Positions 1 to 9,501 of a stretch of DNA of 64,000 nt are shown piece after piece. Origin of the DNA: Hyphomicrobiales bacterium (GTDB lineage Bacteria > Pseudomonadota > Alphaproteobacteria > Rhizobiales > OSC116); contig NVUH01000002.1 of the NCBI GenBank assembly GCA_002401855.1, positions 1 to 64,000 of the forward strand. Direction: 5' to 3'. Position numbers and translations under genes: made by a program. The notes below the pieces were generated by a model. It saw only the letters and a list, made by a program, of their open reading frames with translations, did not search any database and was not told the DNA's origin. Position 1 is the stretch's first letter; every line of letters starts with the position of its first letter.

Positions 1-191
1 AATTTTCTCTCTCTTATAGAGGTTAATAGAGTTAAAAATTCATCTCTATATAACCAATTTTAAGAGAAACTGATTGAGTAGAATTTTCAAACATCCCACT
101 ATCTACATAGTTTAAGATAATGACTACGCAGATCGAAGTGATAGGCCGCTCAATAAGCTAGATTTTCGCATGTGTCAACATAAATGTACGA

Positions 192-608
192 TTATTTGAC
201 CGATTGGTCAGGCTTATTCACAATTCCTGCGCCAAAAGCATCCAATATGGCACATTGCGGTCGATTGTCGCCATGGCAATTGTTAGACAGGTGCTGCAAT
301 GTGGCTTTCATTTTTTGGCTATTGGCGATGATCTCATCTAGCTCGGTTATTTGCTGTGCCACCAATTGCTTAACATCTTTACTGGCGCGGTTTTCATCGT
401 GATACATGCCCAAAAGAGTGCGGCAATTTTCAATTGAAAAGCTTAAACTACGCGCGACTTTTAAGAAATTTAGTATTTCGATATGCTGGTCGCTATAGTC
501 GCGATAACCGTTGTTTTGCCTATCAGGAGTGATGAGATGGATTTCTTCGTAATAACGAATCGTTTTGCTGTTAAGCCCTGTCTGTTTTGCTGCTTGGCCG
601 ATATTCAT
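192..608 (-). CDS. cueR: CueR-type copper-responsive MerR-family regulator
   Basis: A 138-residue MerR-family activator. The N-terminal winged helix-turn-helix (about residues 1-70, with SKTIRYYEE) is followed by a dimerisation helix (about 78-108) and a C-terminal metal-binding loop. The loop has Cys111 and Cys119 in the pattern CHGDNRPQC. Two cysteines seven residues apart in a short loop is the Cu(I)-binding arrangement of CueR, which in this family senses cytoplasmic Cu(I) and untwists an over-long promoter spacer. The ATG at 608 overlaps the copA stop codon (ATGA, 605-608), so the two genes are translationally coupled. A matching operator-promoter lies upstream of copA, so the regulator probably controls its own operon. 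Ag(I) or Au(I) sensing by a close relative is possible. Confidence 0.9.
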   Translation of the reverse strand: MNIGQAAKQTGLNSKTIRYYEEIHLITPDRQNNGYRDYSDQHIEILNFLKVARSLSFSIENCRTLLGMYHDENRASKDVKQLVAQQITELDEIIANSQKMKATLQHLSNNCHGDNRPQCAILDAFGAGIVNKPDQSVK

Positions 609-2956
609 AATTTGACCTTTCTCAGCCTTAACGCGTTGAGCACTACTGATACAGATGATAAGCTCATTGCTGCTGCGGCAAAAATGGGTGATAGCAGCAC
701 GCCAACCAGTGGGAATAAGATGCCCGCGGCGATTGGCACGCCTGCTGTGTTATATATAAAGGCGAAAAATAAATTTTGTTTGATATTACTCATCGTGGCA
801 TTGGCCAAGCGCTTGGCTTTGACAATGCCCATTAAACTGCCGCCAACTAGGGTGATGCCAGCGCTTTCTATCGCCACACCTGCGCCTGTGCCCATAGCAA
901 TGCCAACATCAGCTTGGGCAAGGGCAGGGGCATCATTAATGCCATCGCCCGCCATTGCGACTATTTTGCCTTCAGCCTGCATCTGTTTGACCAGCGCGAT
1001 TTTATCTTCGGGTAGCATCGCGGCTTTAACTACGTCTATCTTCACTTGTTGCGCGACCGCTTTGGCGCTTTGCTCAATGTCACCTGTTGCCATAATCACT
1101 TTTATGCCCAATTTGTGCAATTGCTCGATGGCGGTTGCGCTATCTTGCTTAACTTGATCGGCGACAAATACGAGGCCGATGGCTTGATTTGCTAAACTTA
1201 TATAAATAGGTGTTTGACCCTGGGCTAGGCGATTTTGAGCCGCTGTCGGAATGGTGCCAAAGTCGATTTTTGAATGGGTCATGAAGTTTAAATTGCCGAC
1301 CAAAATCTGTTTGCCTGATATGGTGGCGCTAATGCCTGCGCCTGTTACATCCTTAAAATCATCAACTTTAAGCAGGTCTAGGTTTTGATCTTGAGCACAT
1401 GTCAACACGGCATGGGCGAGAGGGTGATCGCTATATTGCTCGGCTGAAGCCAATTGTTGAATTACATCCTGCACTGTATATTGGTTATCAAGGGAAAAAA
1501 CTTCGCTCACCTCGGGCTTGCCTTGGGTGATGGTGCCAGTTTTATCGACTATCAAAATGTTGACATTGGCCATTTTTTCTAACTGAGCGGCATTTTTTAT
1601 CAACACGCCATTACGTGCGCCTTTGCCCATCGCCACCATGATTGACATGGGCGTTGCTAGCCCCAGCGCGCAGGGGCAGGCGATAATTAGCACGCTGACT
1701 GCGGCCACCACAGCATAGCTAAGCTTTGGCTCGGGGCCAAAATACATCCAAGCCGCAAAGGCGATGGTGGCGGCGGTAAATATAGTTGGTACAAATAGGT
1801 TGGCGACTTTATCGGCCAATGATTGTATGGGGGCGCGGGAGCGTTGGGCATCGGCCACCATTTTAATGATTTGTGCCAATATGGTTTCGTCACCGACTTT
1901 TTGTGCGGTGAAATCAAACCCGCCAGTGCCATTGATTGTGCCGCCAATTACTTTATCGCCGACTTGCTTGGCGACTTGTAGCGGCTCGCCTGTAATCATT
2001 GCCTCATCAACATGGGTTTTGCCGCTGATAATCACACCATCCAGCGGGATTTTTTCGCCAGCCCGCACGCGCAATGTCGCGCCTTTAGCTATTGCGCTCA
2101 CAGCAATGTCAGTTTCCTTGCCGTCTTTATCAATTATATGCGCGATGTCGGGCGATAGATCGAGCAATTGTTTAATGGCATTGCCGGTTTTTTGTTTTGA
2201 TCTAATTTCCATGATTTGCCCCATTAACACCAGAGCGATGATGACAGCGGCGCTTTCGTAATAGACAGGAATGACGCTATGCATGTTTAGCATGCTGGTT
2301 GGGAATAGATTGGGTAGAAACGTTGCGACCACCGAATAAGTGAATGCGGCAAATGTACCGACACCAATTAGAGTGAACATATTTAAATTGTTGGTTTTGA
2401 AGCTAAGAATGGCGCGTTCGAAAAACGGCATGCCCGCCCACATAACAGGTATCGCTAAGGTTAAGCCTAACCATTGGCGCTCGGCACCTGACAAGAATGG
2501 CAGTAGATTGATGGCTAATAAATGATCGAACATTTCGATAACCAGCAAGATGATTGCTAGCGGGGCGGCGACCCATAGGCGGCGGGTGAAATCGATTAAT
2601 TCAGGGTTGATTTCATCTGTTGGCATGTCCATTACCTCAAGTGCCATGCCGCATTTTGGGCAAACACCTGGTGCGTATTCGATAATTTCGGGATGGCAGG
2701 AGCAGGTGTATCTGGTGCCTTTGGGGGCTGTTTCGGCTTTTTTTGTTGCGTCAATTTTATGCTGACCTGTTAGATAATATTCGGGCTTAGTTTTAAATTT
2801 CTCATAACATTTTGGGTTGCAGAAATAGTAAGTCGTGGCACTGTAAGTATAGCGTTTCTTTTGTTCATTGTCGGTATCGACTTTCATCCCGCAAACAGGA
2901 TCAATTGCGTAGGTTGTTGGTTTTCTATCGTCTGTTGAACAGCAAGAATCGGCCAT
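605..2956 (-). CDS. copA: Cu(+)-exporting P1B-type ATPase CopA
   Basis: Membrane copper(I) efflux ATPase, 783 residues from the ATG at 2956. An in-frame GTG at 2965 is the alternative; AAGG eight bases before the ATG favours the shorter form. N-terminal modules are a YHS domain (about 15-60, DPVCGMKV and [12 protein letters not shown]) and a heavy-metal-binding zinc-ribbon-like module (about 80-110, CSCHPEI and CPKCGMALE). I see no classical GMTCxxC HMA domain. The core has the actuator TGE, the membrane CPC (C427-P428-C429), the phosphorylation site DKTGTIT (D471) and [10 protein letters not shown] (FIYNTAG) and MSLSS in the last two membrane helices mark the Cu(I) class P1B-1. It is the first gene of a copA-cueR operon. 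The modules could deliver Ag(I) as well. Confidence 0.93.
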   Translation of the reverse strand: MADSCCSTDDRKPTTYAIDPVCGMKVDTDNEQKKRYTYSATTYYFCNPKCYEKFKTKPEYYLTGQHKIDATKKAETAPKGTRYTCSCHPEIIEYAPGVCPKCGMALEVMDMPTDEINPELIDFTRRLWVAAPLAIILLVIEMFDHLLAINLLPFLSGAERQWLGLTLAIPVMWAGMPFFERAILSFKTNNLNMFTLIGVGTFAAFTYSVVATFLPNLFPTSMLNMHSVIPVYYESAAVIIALVLMGQIMEIRSKQKTGNAIKQLLDLSPDIAHIIDKDGKETDIAVSAIAKGATLRVRAGEKIPLDGVIISGKTHVDEAMITGEPLQVAKQVGDKVIGGTINGTGGFDFTAQKVGDETILAQIIKMVADAQRSRAPIQSLADKVANLFVPTIFTAATIAFAAWMYFGPEPKLSYAVVAAVSVLIIACPCALGLATPMSIMVAMGKGARNGVLIKNAAQLEKMANVNILIVDKTGTITQGKPEVSEVFSLDNQYTVQDVIQQLASAEQYSDHPLAHAVLTCAQDQNLDLLKVDDFKDVTGAGISATISGKQILVGNLNFMTHSKIDFGTIPTAAQNRLAQGQTPIYISLANQAIGLVFVADQVKQDSATAIEQLHKLGIKVIMATGDIEQSAKAVAQQVKIDVVKAAMLPEDKIALVKQMQAEGKIVAMAGDGINDAPALAQADVGIAMGTGAGVAIESAGITLVGGSLMGIVKAKRLANATMSNIKQNLFFAFIYNTAGVPIAAGILFPLVGVLLSPIFAAAAMSLSSVSVVLNALRLRKVKL

Positions 2957-2983
2957 TTCATTCACCTTATTTTGTTTTTGGTT

Positions 2984-3014
2984 ACAATAAACATTCCAGT
3001 GACTAGAATGTCAA
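2984..3014 (-). promoter_or_regulatory. MerR/CueR-type promoter and operator of copA-cueR
   Basis: On the minus strand the -35 is TTGACA (3009-3014) and the -10 is TATTGT (2984-2989), separated by exactly 19 bp. Between them lies the imperfect palindrome ACATTC-N9-GAATGT (2991-3011) centred on the spacer. A 19-bp spacer with a dyad between the promoter boxes is the hallmark of promoters activated by metal-bound MerR proteins such as CueR. It sits 28 bp before the copA ATG, and cueR is the second gene of the operon. Confidence 0.85.
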
Positions 3015-3096
3015 GCTATAGAAAAATATAAATGGGTTAATTTAATTTTAACGATGTTTTGTTATAATTGAACTAATATGTTTTTGGGGGTGCTCC

Positions 3097-4509
3097 ATGT
3101 CGCAATCAACTGAATCTTCTGTAGAAAACACGAGCCATCTTGATATTTTGGCAAGTATTTCCAAACGTTTAAGCCATGTTGGTATTAATATTACCAAAGC
3201 TTCGGCGGTTGTAGAAGATACCACTAAATCGCAGAAAAATTTGGAAGGCCGTTTTGATGAATTATCCAGTGCGGTAAGTCAAACACTAGAAGCCAACGCG
3301 AAAATTACCGAAGCGGTGAAAATTGCCGAAGAAACCACTCAAATCCTGGGTCAGAAAGTAAGTAATTCTAGCCAAAAACTTGATGCTTCTGTGTCGGAAG
3401 TTGCTGAATTGGTTGATGTTGTGAATGCGATGACAACACAATTGCAAGATTTGCAAAATTCACTCAATAGCGTATCTAGCGTGGCGGAGGTGATACAGGT
3501 TATTGCGAAACAAACCAATTTGTTGGCATTAAATGCTACCATTGAAGCGGCGCGTGCTGGCGAGGCAGGTAAGGGCTTTGCAGTTGTGGCCGCCGAAGTG
3601 AAAAGCCTTGCAGACCAAACCAGTGCTGCCACTTTGCAAATTGATTCGACATTGAACGCTTTGAATAAAGAATCGCTAAAATTGATAGATTTGGGTGACA
3701 AAGCCATTGAATTTAGTGATCATGTGAAAAATAGCACTGGTGAATTACAAAGTGAAATATCTGGATTAAGTGAGGCCTTTGCTGCCATAGATCAAACCTC
3801 GAAAACCATATCGGAGAATGTCGAAAACAATAATGAGGAAATGGAAAATTTCTTTTCGGCGATCGGGTCGATGAAAAATGATGTTGAGGAAAACTCAAAA
3901 AAATTATCAATTGCCACTAAGGGTATGAAAGAAACGGGCTCAATATCTGACGAATTGGTTGGTAGAGTTGCAACTTCAGGTATTGATACATTTGATTCGC
4001 GTTCGATCGAGCTAACTATTGAGGCGGCCAGACGAGTGGGAGAGATTTTTGACCATGAGGTGGCGCAAAATAATATTTCATTGGAAAAATTATTCGATTT
4101 TGATTATCAAGAAGTGCCAAATTCCGACCCACAACAACATATAACCAGCTTTACGAATTTCACTGATAAAGTGTTGGTTGATTTGCAGGAAGAAATATTA
4201 GCCAGCAGTTCGCAATATATATTGGCGGTATCAACTGATATAAATGGCTATATACCCACGCATCATAAGCAAGTTTCTAAACCACTTTCGGACGACCCGA
4301 TTTGGAACGCGCTCAATTGCCGTAACCGTCGTATATTTAATGATGCAGTTGGTTTGTCGAGCGCGCATGATACAAATAAATTTCTGTTCCAAACTTATAA
4401 CCGTGATATGGGTAGTGGCGAAAATATGATATTAAAGCATATTTCATCGCCTATTTTTGTGAATGGTAAGCATTGGGGTGCTTTCAGATTATCCTATAGC
4501 ATAGATTAA
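3097..4509 (+). CDS. Soluble methyl-accepting chemotaxis protein
   Basis: A 470-residue chemoreceptor without any transmembrane segment or signal peptide. The first 300 residues are helical coiled coil with the conserved MCP hairpin tip at about 142-175 ([18 protein letters not shown], then [11 protein letters not shown]), which contacts CheA and CheW. The C-terminal part (about 315-470) is a separate globular domain with [25 protein letters not shown] and [12 protein letters not shown]. From memory this resembles the C-terminal sensory module of other cytosolic alphaproteobacterial MCP-like proteins. The ligand is unknown. A TATAAT at 3063-3068 and GGGGGTG before the ATG fit its own promoter and ribosome site. 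No che genes lie in this window. Confidence 0.85.
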   Translation: MSQSTESSVENTSHLDILASISKRLSHVGINITKASAVVEDTTKSQKNLEGRFDELSSAVSQTLEANAKITEAVKIAEETTQILGQKVSNSSQKLDASVSEVAELVDVVNAMTTQLQDLQNSLNSVSSVAEVIQVIAKQTNLLALNATIEAARAGEAGKGFAVVAAEVKSLADQTSAATLQIDSTLNALNKESLKLIDLGDKAIEFSDHVKNSTGELQSEISGLSEAFAAIDQTSKTISENVENNNEEMENFFSAIGSMKNDVEENSKKLSIATKGMKETGSISDELVGRVATSGIDTFDSRSIELTIEAARRVGEIFDHEVAQNNISLEKLFDFDYQEVPNSDPQQHITSFTNFTDKVLVDLQEEILASSSQYILAVSTDINGYIPTHHKQVSKPLSDDPIWNALNCRNRRIFNDAVGLSSAHDTNKFLFQTYNRDMGSGENMILKHISSPIFVNGKHWGAFRLSYSID

Positions 4510-4525
4510 ACTTGCTTCTGCTTAG

Positions 4526-4550
4526 GCTTCGCTATTTAATGGGGCGAAGC
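4526..4550 (+). other. 7-bp hairpin just before the hybrid kinase ribosome site
   Basis: GCTTCGC (4526-4532) and GCGAAGC (4544-4550) form a perfect 7-bp stem with an 11-base loop. It lies in the 57-bp gap between the chemoreceptor and the hybrid kinase. No T-run follows, so it is not a standard intrinsic terminator. It ends four bases before the GAGGGA ribosome-binding site and could affect translation or mRNA stability; this is inference. Confidence 0.4.
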
Positions 4551-4566
4551 GAATGAGGGAAGATAC

Positions 4567-7500
4567 ATGCTTGACGGTTGGTTGATTGTCACAATAAGTT
4601 TAGCCTATATTGGTGCGCTGTTTTTGGTCGCATGGTGGGGCGATAAAAACCGTGATAAACAGCAAACGGCATTTGTGCGGGCGGCTATTTATTCTATTTC
4701 ACTCGCGGTTTATTGTTCATCTTGGACTTATTATGGCGCTGCAGCTACCGCCACATCATCAGGCTGGCAATATTTTACCATCTATTTAGGCCCAATATTG
4801 ACTTTTGTTATATTTGGCAAATTTGTTCAAAAACTAGTCATTGTTGGCACCAAACAGCATAGCTCGTCTATTGCCGATTTTATTTCGGCGCGTTATGGCA
4901 AAAGCCAGAGTTTGGCGATGATGATTGCTTGTTTGGCGGTGATTGGTAGCTTGCCATATATCGCTCTGCAATTAAAATCCATCTCGACCAGTTATCAAAT
5001 CATTTCGACCCCTGTTAACAGCTTGGTTGGTGCTGACCCTATTAGTTGGGCCAATGAGCTTGTCATTGCGCTTACGTTAGCATTTTTTGCCATTATGTTT
5101 GGCACGCGGCATATTGATGCCACTGAGCATCATCGTGGTTTGATCAATGCTGTGGCCTTTGAATCAATCATTAAACTGGTGGCGTTTTTAACTGTCGGCA
5201 TGTTTATTGTTTATTATGTGATGAATGGGTTTGATGATTTTGCGTTGCAATTGGATGTTTTGAACCAGGAAAAAGATTTGTTTTCGACCGATCAAATCAA
5301 CACACGGTTTTTCACAATGCTGGTGTTGAGCATGTCGGCCATTATATTTTTACCACGGCAATTTCATGTGGCTGTGGTTGAAAGTAATAATGTGAACGAT
5401 GTTAAAACTGCGCGCTATATCTTACCGATTTACCTATTATTGGTTAGCGTGGTTTTGGTACCAATCATAGTAGGCGGCATCAACACTTTGCCGAGTAATT
5501 TACAAAACCCAGAACAATTTATTTTAAACATTCCGTTGTTTAATGATAAAAACACTTTGGCTATTTTGGTGTTTTTGGGCGGGTTTTCAGCGGCAACTGG
5601 CATGGTGATTGTGGCGTCTATCACGCTTAGCACTATGGTTTCTAACGACATTATCATGCCGTTGATTGTGCGTTTTAACATTATCAATATGGATGATAAT
5701 GATTTTAGCAAATGGCTGATAAATATTCGGCGCGGCGCGATAGTGATGATGATGTTAATGGCCTATGCTTATTATCGCATATCAACCTCTGAAAGTTTGG
5801 CCAATATTGGGCTGATATCTTTTGCTGCGGCCATTCAATTCGCGCCCGCCATCATTGGCGCCATCACGTGGCGACGTGGGCATAGAAATGGTGTTACCAT
5901 CGGCCTTGCACTTGGCTTTTTAACTTGGGCCTACACTTTATTGTTGCCAAGTTTGGACATTCAATTCATCAATGATGGCATCAATCAAAATGGTTTATTT
6001 GGTTTAGAATGGCTCAAACCACATGCTTTATTTGGTTTGGATTTTAGCGATAGTTTAACTCATGGTGTGGTGATGAGTTTGGCCATTAACATCAGCTGTT
6101 ATATTTATTTCTCGCTCAAAGCCATGCCAAGCATTTTAGACAGCACGCAGGCCGCTGCTTTTGTTGACAATCGGCAATCTACCTTGCTTACGCCACATGC
6201 AGATGTGCAGGATATGATGCTGCGGGTGTGGGATTTGAAAAATCTTGCTACTAAAATTTTGGGCTATAATCAGAAGCAAGATTTCATCATTGGCTTGCAA
6301 AAAAAGTGTAACCGCATGGTGCATTTGAATGATAAAATTGACTTAGATGTGATCCAGTATACTGAAGAATTAATTGCCCGCGCCATTGGTGCGTCTTCGG
6401 CGCATAATGTGATGGGTTCGGCGTTAAAGGGCACTAATTTGCAGATTGATGACATTATTCATCTATTGGGTGATACCAGCAAAGAAATCGCTTTTAACCG
6501 CGAAATTTTGAGCTCAACCCTCGAATATATTGCCCATGCGGTTTATGTGATTGATGGGGCCCATAATGTGATTGCGTGGAACAAGAAATATGTAGATATG
6601 GCGGGATATGCCGATGATTATATGTATGTCGGGCGGCCTGCATCTGATTTGATACGGTTTAATGCAGAAAACGGGGAATATGGCGATGTGGATGTTGAAT
6701 CGGTTGTCACCCAGCGTAAGGAAAGCTGGCGTAAGAATATCCCACGCAGTGTAACGCGCACGCGGCCTGATGGCACGATATTGCAAATATTATCTAACCC
6801 CATGCCTGGCGGCGGCACTGTGGTGAGTTTTACCGACATTACAAAATTAGTCGATTTTGAAAACGCTCTGAAGCGTAAAGATGAGAATATCCAATTTTAT
6901 ACCGATAATGTGCCTGAAATCATCTCATTTGTAGATAAAAATGAAAAACTGGTATTTGCCAATAAGGCCTTTCACGCCACATGGAATTTTTTAAATGATG
7001 AAATTATTGGCATGCATGTCAAACAGGTATTTGGCGAAGATGACTATAATTTGCGCAAGCCGCATATTGAAAAAGTTTTAAATGGCGAGAAACAGACATT
7101 TGATGTTGAAATTTTTAGACCAATTATCGGCACGAGATATGTGCAAGTGTCTTATGTGCCACAATTTGATGATGATGGCGCCGTTGGCGGTTTTTTTGCG
7201 ATTTATCAGGACATTACAGATCGGCGCAAAGTCGAGCTTGAGCTGAAAGATAGCCATGAGAATTTGGAGCGGCGAGTGGTTAGCAGAACTGAAGAATTGT
7301 CGCAATTGAACACTGATTTGGTTACGGAAATTGAATATCGTGGTAAAATTGAAGAGCAGCTTAGACAGGCAACATTATTGGCCGAAACTGCAACCAAAAG
7401 TAAAACTCGCTTTTTGGCAGCAGCCAGTCATGATTTATTGCAACCGCTTAATGCGGCTCGGCTATTTACGTCGGTTTTAGAGGAGGATTTTGCAACTGAT

Positions 7501-8502
7501 GATGATGGCGAAACCAGAGAAATTATCAAAAATATTTCAGAATCGCTTAAATCATCAGAACGTTTGTTAAATGCTTTGCTGGACATTTCTAAGCTTGATG
7601 GTGGGGGTGTTGATGCCGATAATAGCGTATTTCCGGTCAATAAATTACTCACTTCACTCAATGTTGAATTTTCGGTTGTGGCGGCGCAAAAGGGTTTGAG
7701 TTTGCGCATGGTGCCGAGCAGTGTCACCATATTCAGTGATATAGGCCTGTTATATTCTATCTTGCAAAATTTTGTATCTAACGCCATTCGCTACACTCAT
7801 GAAGGCCGTATCTTGCTCGGTTGCCGTCGCCGTGATGACCATATATTGATTGAAGTGTGGGACACTGGCATTGGTATTGAAACCGATGATTTGAATGATG
7901 TGTTTCAGGAATTTAGGCGGCTCGATAACAAAGCCACACGCCAAGAAAAAGGGTTGGGTTTGGGGCTGGCGATTACCGAACGCATTGCTAAAATTATAAA
8001 TTGTGAGATTAGTGTGCATTCTAGTCCTGGCCGTGGCTCGGTGTTTCGCGTGGCGGTGCCAATATCTGGACAAGAGTATCAGCCTGAACCTAAATTGCCG
8101 CCATCAACCCAAGATCATTTGCTCGATGGGTTGAATGTTATTTGTGTCGATAATGAAGCGATTATATTGGATGGCATGGAAAAATTACTTCGCCGTTGGC
8201 GTTGTGATGTTTCGACCGCCCAAGACTTCACCCAAACTGTGAATTTGATTGACCAAATGACCGAAGTGGATGTTATCTTTGCCGATTATCAGTTGGATAA
8301 TGATGAAACTGGGCTTGAGTTATTGCTGCATTTGCGTGATCAATACCGCTTAGATTTTAAGGGCTATATTGTGACCGCCGATAAAACCAGTATGGTACAT
8401 GAAAAAATTGCCTGTGCTGGCTTTCAGCTAATCCAAAAGCCTGTCGACCCTGCTATTTTGCGCAGTGCGTTGCTCAGTGCAAAACAAGTGAGAAATGTTT
8501 AA
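4567..8502 (+). CDS. CrbS-type hybrid histidine kinase with Na+/solute symporter-like sensor
   Basis: A 1311-residue inner-membrane sensor. Order of domains: an SSS/SLC5-like transporter module with about 13 membrane helices (1 to about 510), a STAC-like helical linker (about 540-640), a PAS_7-type domain (from about 649), a second PAS (from about 769), a coiled coil, HisKA with the phospho-acceptor His955 in ASHDLLQPLNAARLF, an HATPase (about 1056-1166; DTGIGIE and GLGLGLAI), and a receiver (about 1188-1308; Asp1240 in FADYQLD). This architecture is that of CrbS/MxtR, which with CrbR/ErdR controls the acetate switch in Vibrio and Pseudomonas. Whether the transporter module moves or only senses solute is unknown. 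A LuxR-type regulator lies tail to tail, stop codon against stop codon. GAGGGA precedes the ATG. Confidence 0.9.
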   Translation: MLDGWLIVTISLAYIGALFLVAWWGDKNRDKQQTAFVRAAIYSISLAVYCSSWTYYGAAATATSSGWQYFTIYLGPILTFVIFGKFVQKLVIVGTKQHSSSIADFISARYGKSQSLAMMIACLAVIGSLPYIALQLKSISTSYQIISTPVNSLVGADPISWANELVIALTLAFFAIMFGTRHIDATEHHRGLINAVAFESIIKLVAFLTVGMFIVYYVMNGFDDFALQLDVLNQEKDLFSTDQINTRFFTMLVLSMSAIIFLPRQFHVAVVESNNVNDVKTARYILPIYLLLVSVVLVPIIVGGINTLPSNLQNPEQFILNIPLFNDKNTLAILVFLGGFSAATGMVIVASITLSTMVSNDIIMPLIVRFNIINMDDNDFSKWLINIRRGAIVMMMLMAYAYYRISTSESLANIGLISFAAAIQFAPAIIGAITWRRGHRNGVTIGLALGFLTWAYTLLLPSLDIQFINDGINQNGLFGLEWLKPHALFGLDFSDSLTHGVVMSLAINISCYIYFSLKAMPSILDSTQAAAFVDNRQSTLLTPHADVQDMMLRVWDLKNLATKILGYNQKQDFIIGLQKKCNRMVHLNDKIDLDVIQYTEELIARAIGASSAHNVMGSALKGTNLQIDDIIHLLGDTSKEIAFNREILSSTLEYIAHAVYVIDGAHNVIAWNKKYVDMAGYADDYMYVGRPASDLIRFNAENGEYGDVDVESVVTQRKESWRKNIPRSVTRTRPDGTILQILSNPMPGGGTVVSFTDITKLVDFENALKRKDENIQFYTDNVPEIISFVDKNEKLVFANKAFHATWNFLNDEIIGMHVKQVFGEDDYNLRKPHIEKVLNGEKQTFDVEIFRPIIGTRYVQVSYVPQFDDDGAVGGFFAIYQDITDRRKVELELKDSHENLERRVVSRTEELSQLNTDLVTEIEYRGKIEEQLRQATLLAETATKSKTRFLAAASHDLLQPLNAARLFTSVLEEDFATDDDGETREIIKNISESLKSSERLLNALLDISKLDGGGVDADNSVFPVNKLLTSLNVEFSVVAAQKGLSLRMVPSSVTIFSDIGLLYSILQNFVSNAIRYTHEGRILLGCRRRDDHILIEVWDTGIGIETDDLNDVFQEFRRLDNKATRQEKGLGLGLAITERIAKIINCEISVHSSPGRGSVFRVAVPISGQEYQPEPKLPPSTQDHLLDGLNVICVDNEAIILDGMEKLLRRWRCDVSTAQDFTQTVNLIDQMTEVDVIFADYQLDNDETGLELLLHLRDQYRLDFKGYIVTADKTSMVHEKIACAGFQLIQKPVDPAILRSALLSAKQVRNV

Positions 8503-9159
8503 TTAGTCTTGCTTGGTGTTTTTTTCCAAATCTTTGGCAAAAATGACCGCCTGAGTGCGTGAGCTGATGTTCAACTTTTTAAAGATGGCGGTGATGTGAG
8601 TTTTAATGGTGGATTCTGAAATGTCCATTTTAAAGGCAATTTGCTTATTGAGTAGGCCTTCGGCAATGGCCATAAACACCTTGGATTGGGTTGGGGTGAG
8701 GGTGGAAAATAGCCTGGATGATTCGCTAAAGCCAAAACTACCAGTACTGCCAAGTTGGCTCGGCCCATCAACTTCAGGCCACCAAGATTGGCCTTCAAAT
8801 ACGGTGTTAATGGCCTCACGGATTACCGAAAGGTCGGCCGATTTTGGTATGAAGCCAGACGCGCCAAATTCAATGGCATTGCGAATAATTTCTGGCTCTT
8901 CACTGGCTGAAACAATCACAATTGGCGTTAATGGATAGGCCTGCTTATACATAATCAGGCCGGCAAAACCGTCGCTATCCGACATATGGATGTCGAGCAG
9001 TAGCAAATTTATACTGTCTTCCGCAGCCAATATATCGGATGTTTCGCCTAAACTACTAACTTCCATAATTTTTGCGTTGGTTGAGATTTTGCGAATGGCT
9101 TGTTTTAGAGCAGCTCTAAACAAAGGGTGATCATCAGCAATTACTACTTTTTTAACCAT
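8503..9159 (-). CDS. CrbR-like LuxR/NarL-family response regulator
   Basis: A 218-residue response regulator. The receiver (about 1-120) has the acidic pair Asp9-Asp10 and the phosphorylation site Asp56 in LLLLDIHMSD. The C-terminal LuxR helix-turn-helix (about 150-215) reads LTPTQSKVFMAIAEGLLNKQ then SESTIKTHITAIFKKL. The ATG at 9159 follows GGAGGGA by five bases; the longer frame starting at TTG 9171 would begin inside that ribosome site. It is the probable partner of the adjoining CrbS-like kinase. Its likely targets include the ABC importer across the 342-bp intergenic region, and possibly an acetyl-CoA synthetase elsewhere. The targets are inference. Confidence 0.88.
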   Translation of the reverse strand: MVKKVVIADDHPLFRAALKQAIRKISTNAKIMEVSSLGETSDILAAEDSINLLLLDIHMSDSDGFAGLIMYKQAYPLTPIVIVSASEEPEIIRNAIEFGASGFIPKSADLSVIREAINTVFEGQSWWPEVDGPSQLGSTGSFGFSESSRLFSTLTPTQSKVFMAIAEGLLNKQIAFKMDISESTIKTHITAIFKKLNISSRTQAVIFAKDLEKNTKQD

Positions 9160-9501
9160 ACTTCCCTCCAAGATATGGAATCAAATTATTAAAAACTCCT
9201 AGTATCTATCTGTTAAAATATTTTATCCCAAAAGTAACCTCAGACCATAGTCTTACACTGAATCAGAGTTTTGTCTTAGACGTATATTATAAATGCATAT
9301 TAAAACAATCCGTTAGATATTATTTGAATGTGACATAAGACCAACGTCCGATAACCTTTTACTGTATTTAATAAGATTATTGTCAGGTTAAAGGGATTAT
9401 ATCTGGTTTGTAATCAAATTTTGGATTGATTTTTTTAAAAATTTTGATTGGGCATATTTTACTGTGCTTCATTTTAAATCATTAAGAGGGAGGAATTTAT
9501 C
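9160..9501. promoter_or_regulatory. Divergent intergenic region between response regulator and ABC binding-protein gene
   Basis: A 342-bp AT-rich gap, the longest simple promoter region in the window, shared by two divergently read genes. No ORF is evident. The hexamer GTCTTA occurs at 9250-9255 and 9273-9278, 23 bp apart in direct orientation. Its reverse complement TAAGAC is at 9336-9341. They could be operator half-sites, for example for the neighbouring LuxR-type regulator; I cannot assign them. GAGGGAGGAA (9485-9494) is the ribosome site of the downstream TTG-started gene. Confidence 0.45.

Noticed and set aside
1-191. Possible gene end at the left edge
   Set aside because: All frames have early stops and no motif or terminator could be supported. 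The stretch is AT-rich and unassigned.
483-1157. 224-codon open frame on the plus strand
   Set aside because: It is entirely antisense to the clear copA gene and to the start of cueR, with no ribosome site or recognisable domain. Long antisense frames are expected from codon composition.
4526-4550. Hairpin between chemoreceptor and hybrid kinase as a terminator
   Set aside because: No T-run follows; kept only as a plain hairpin.
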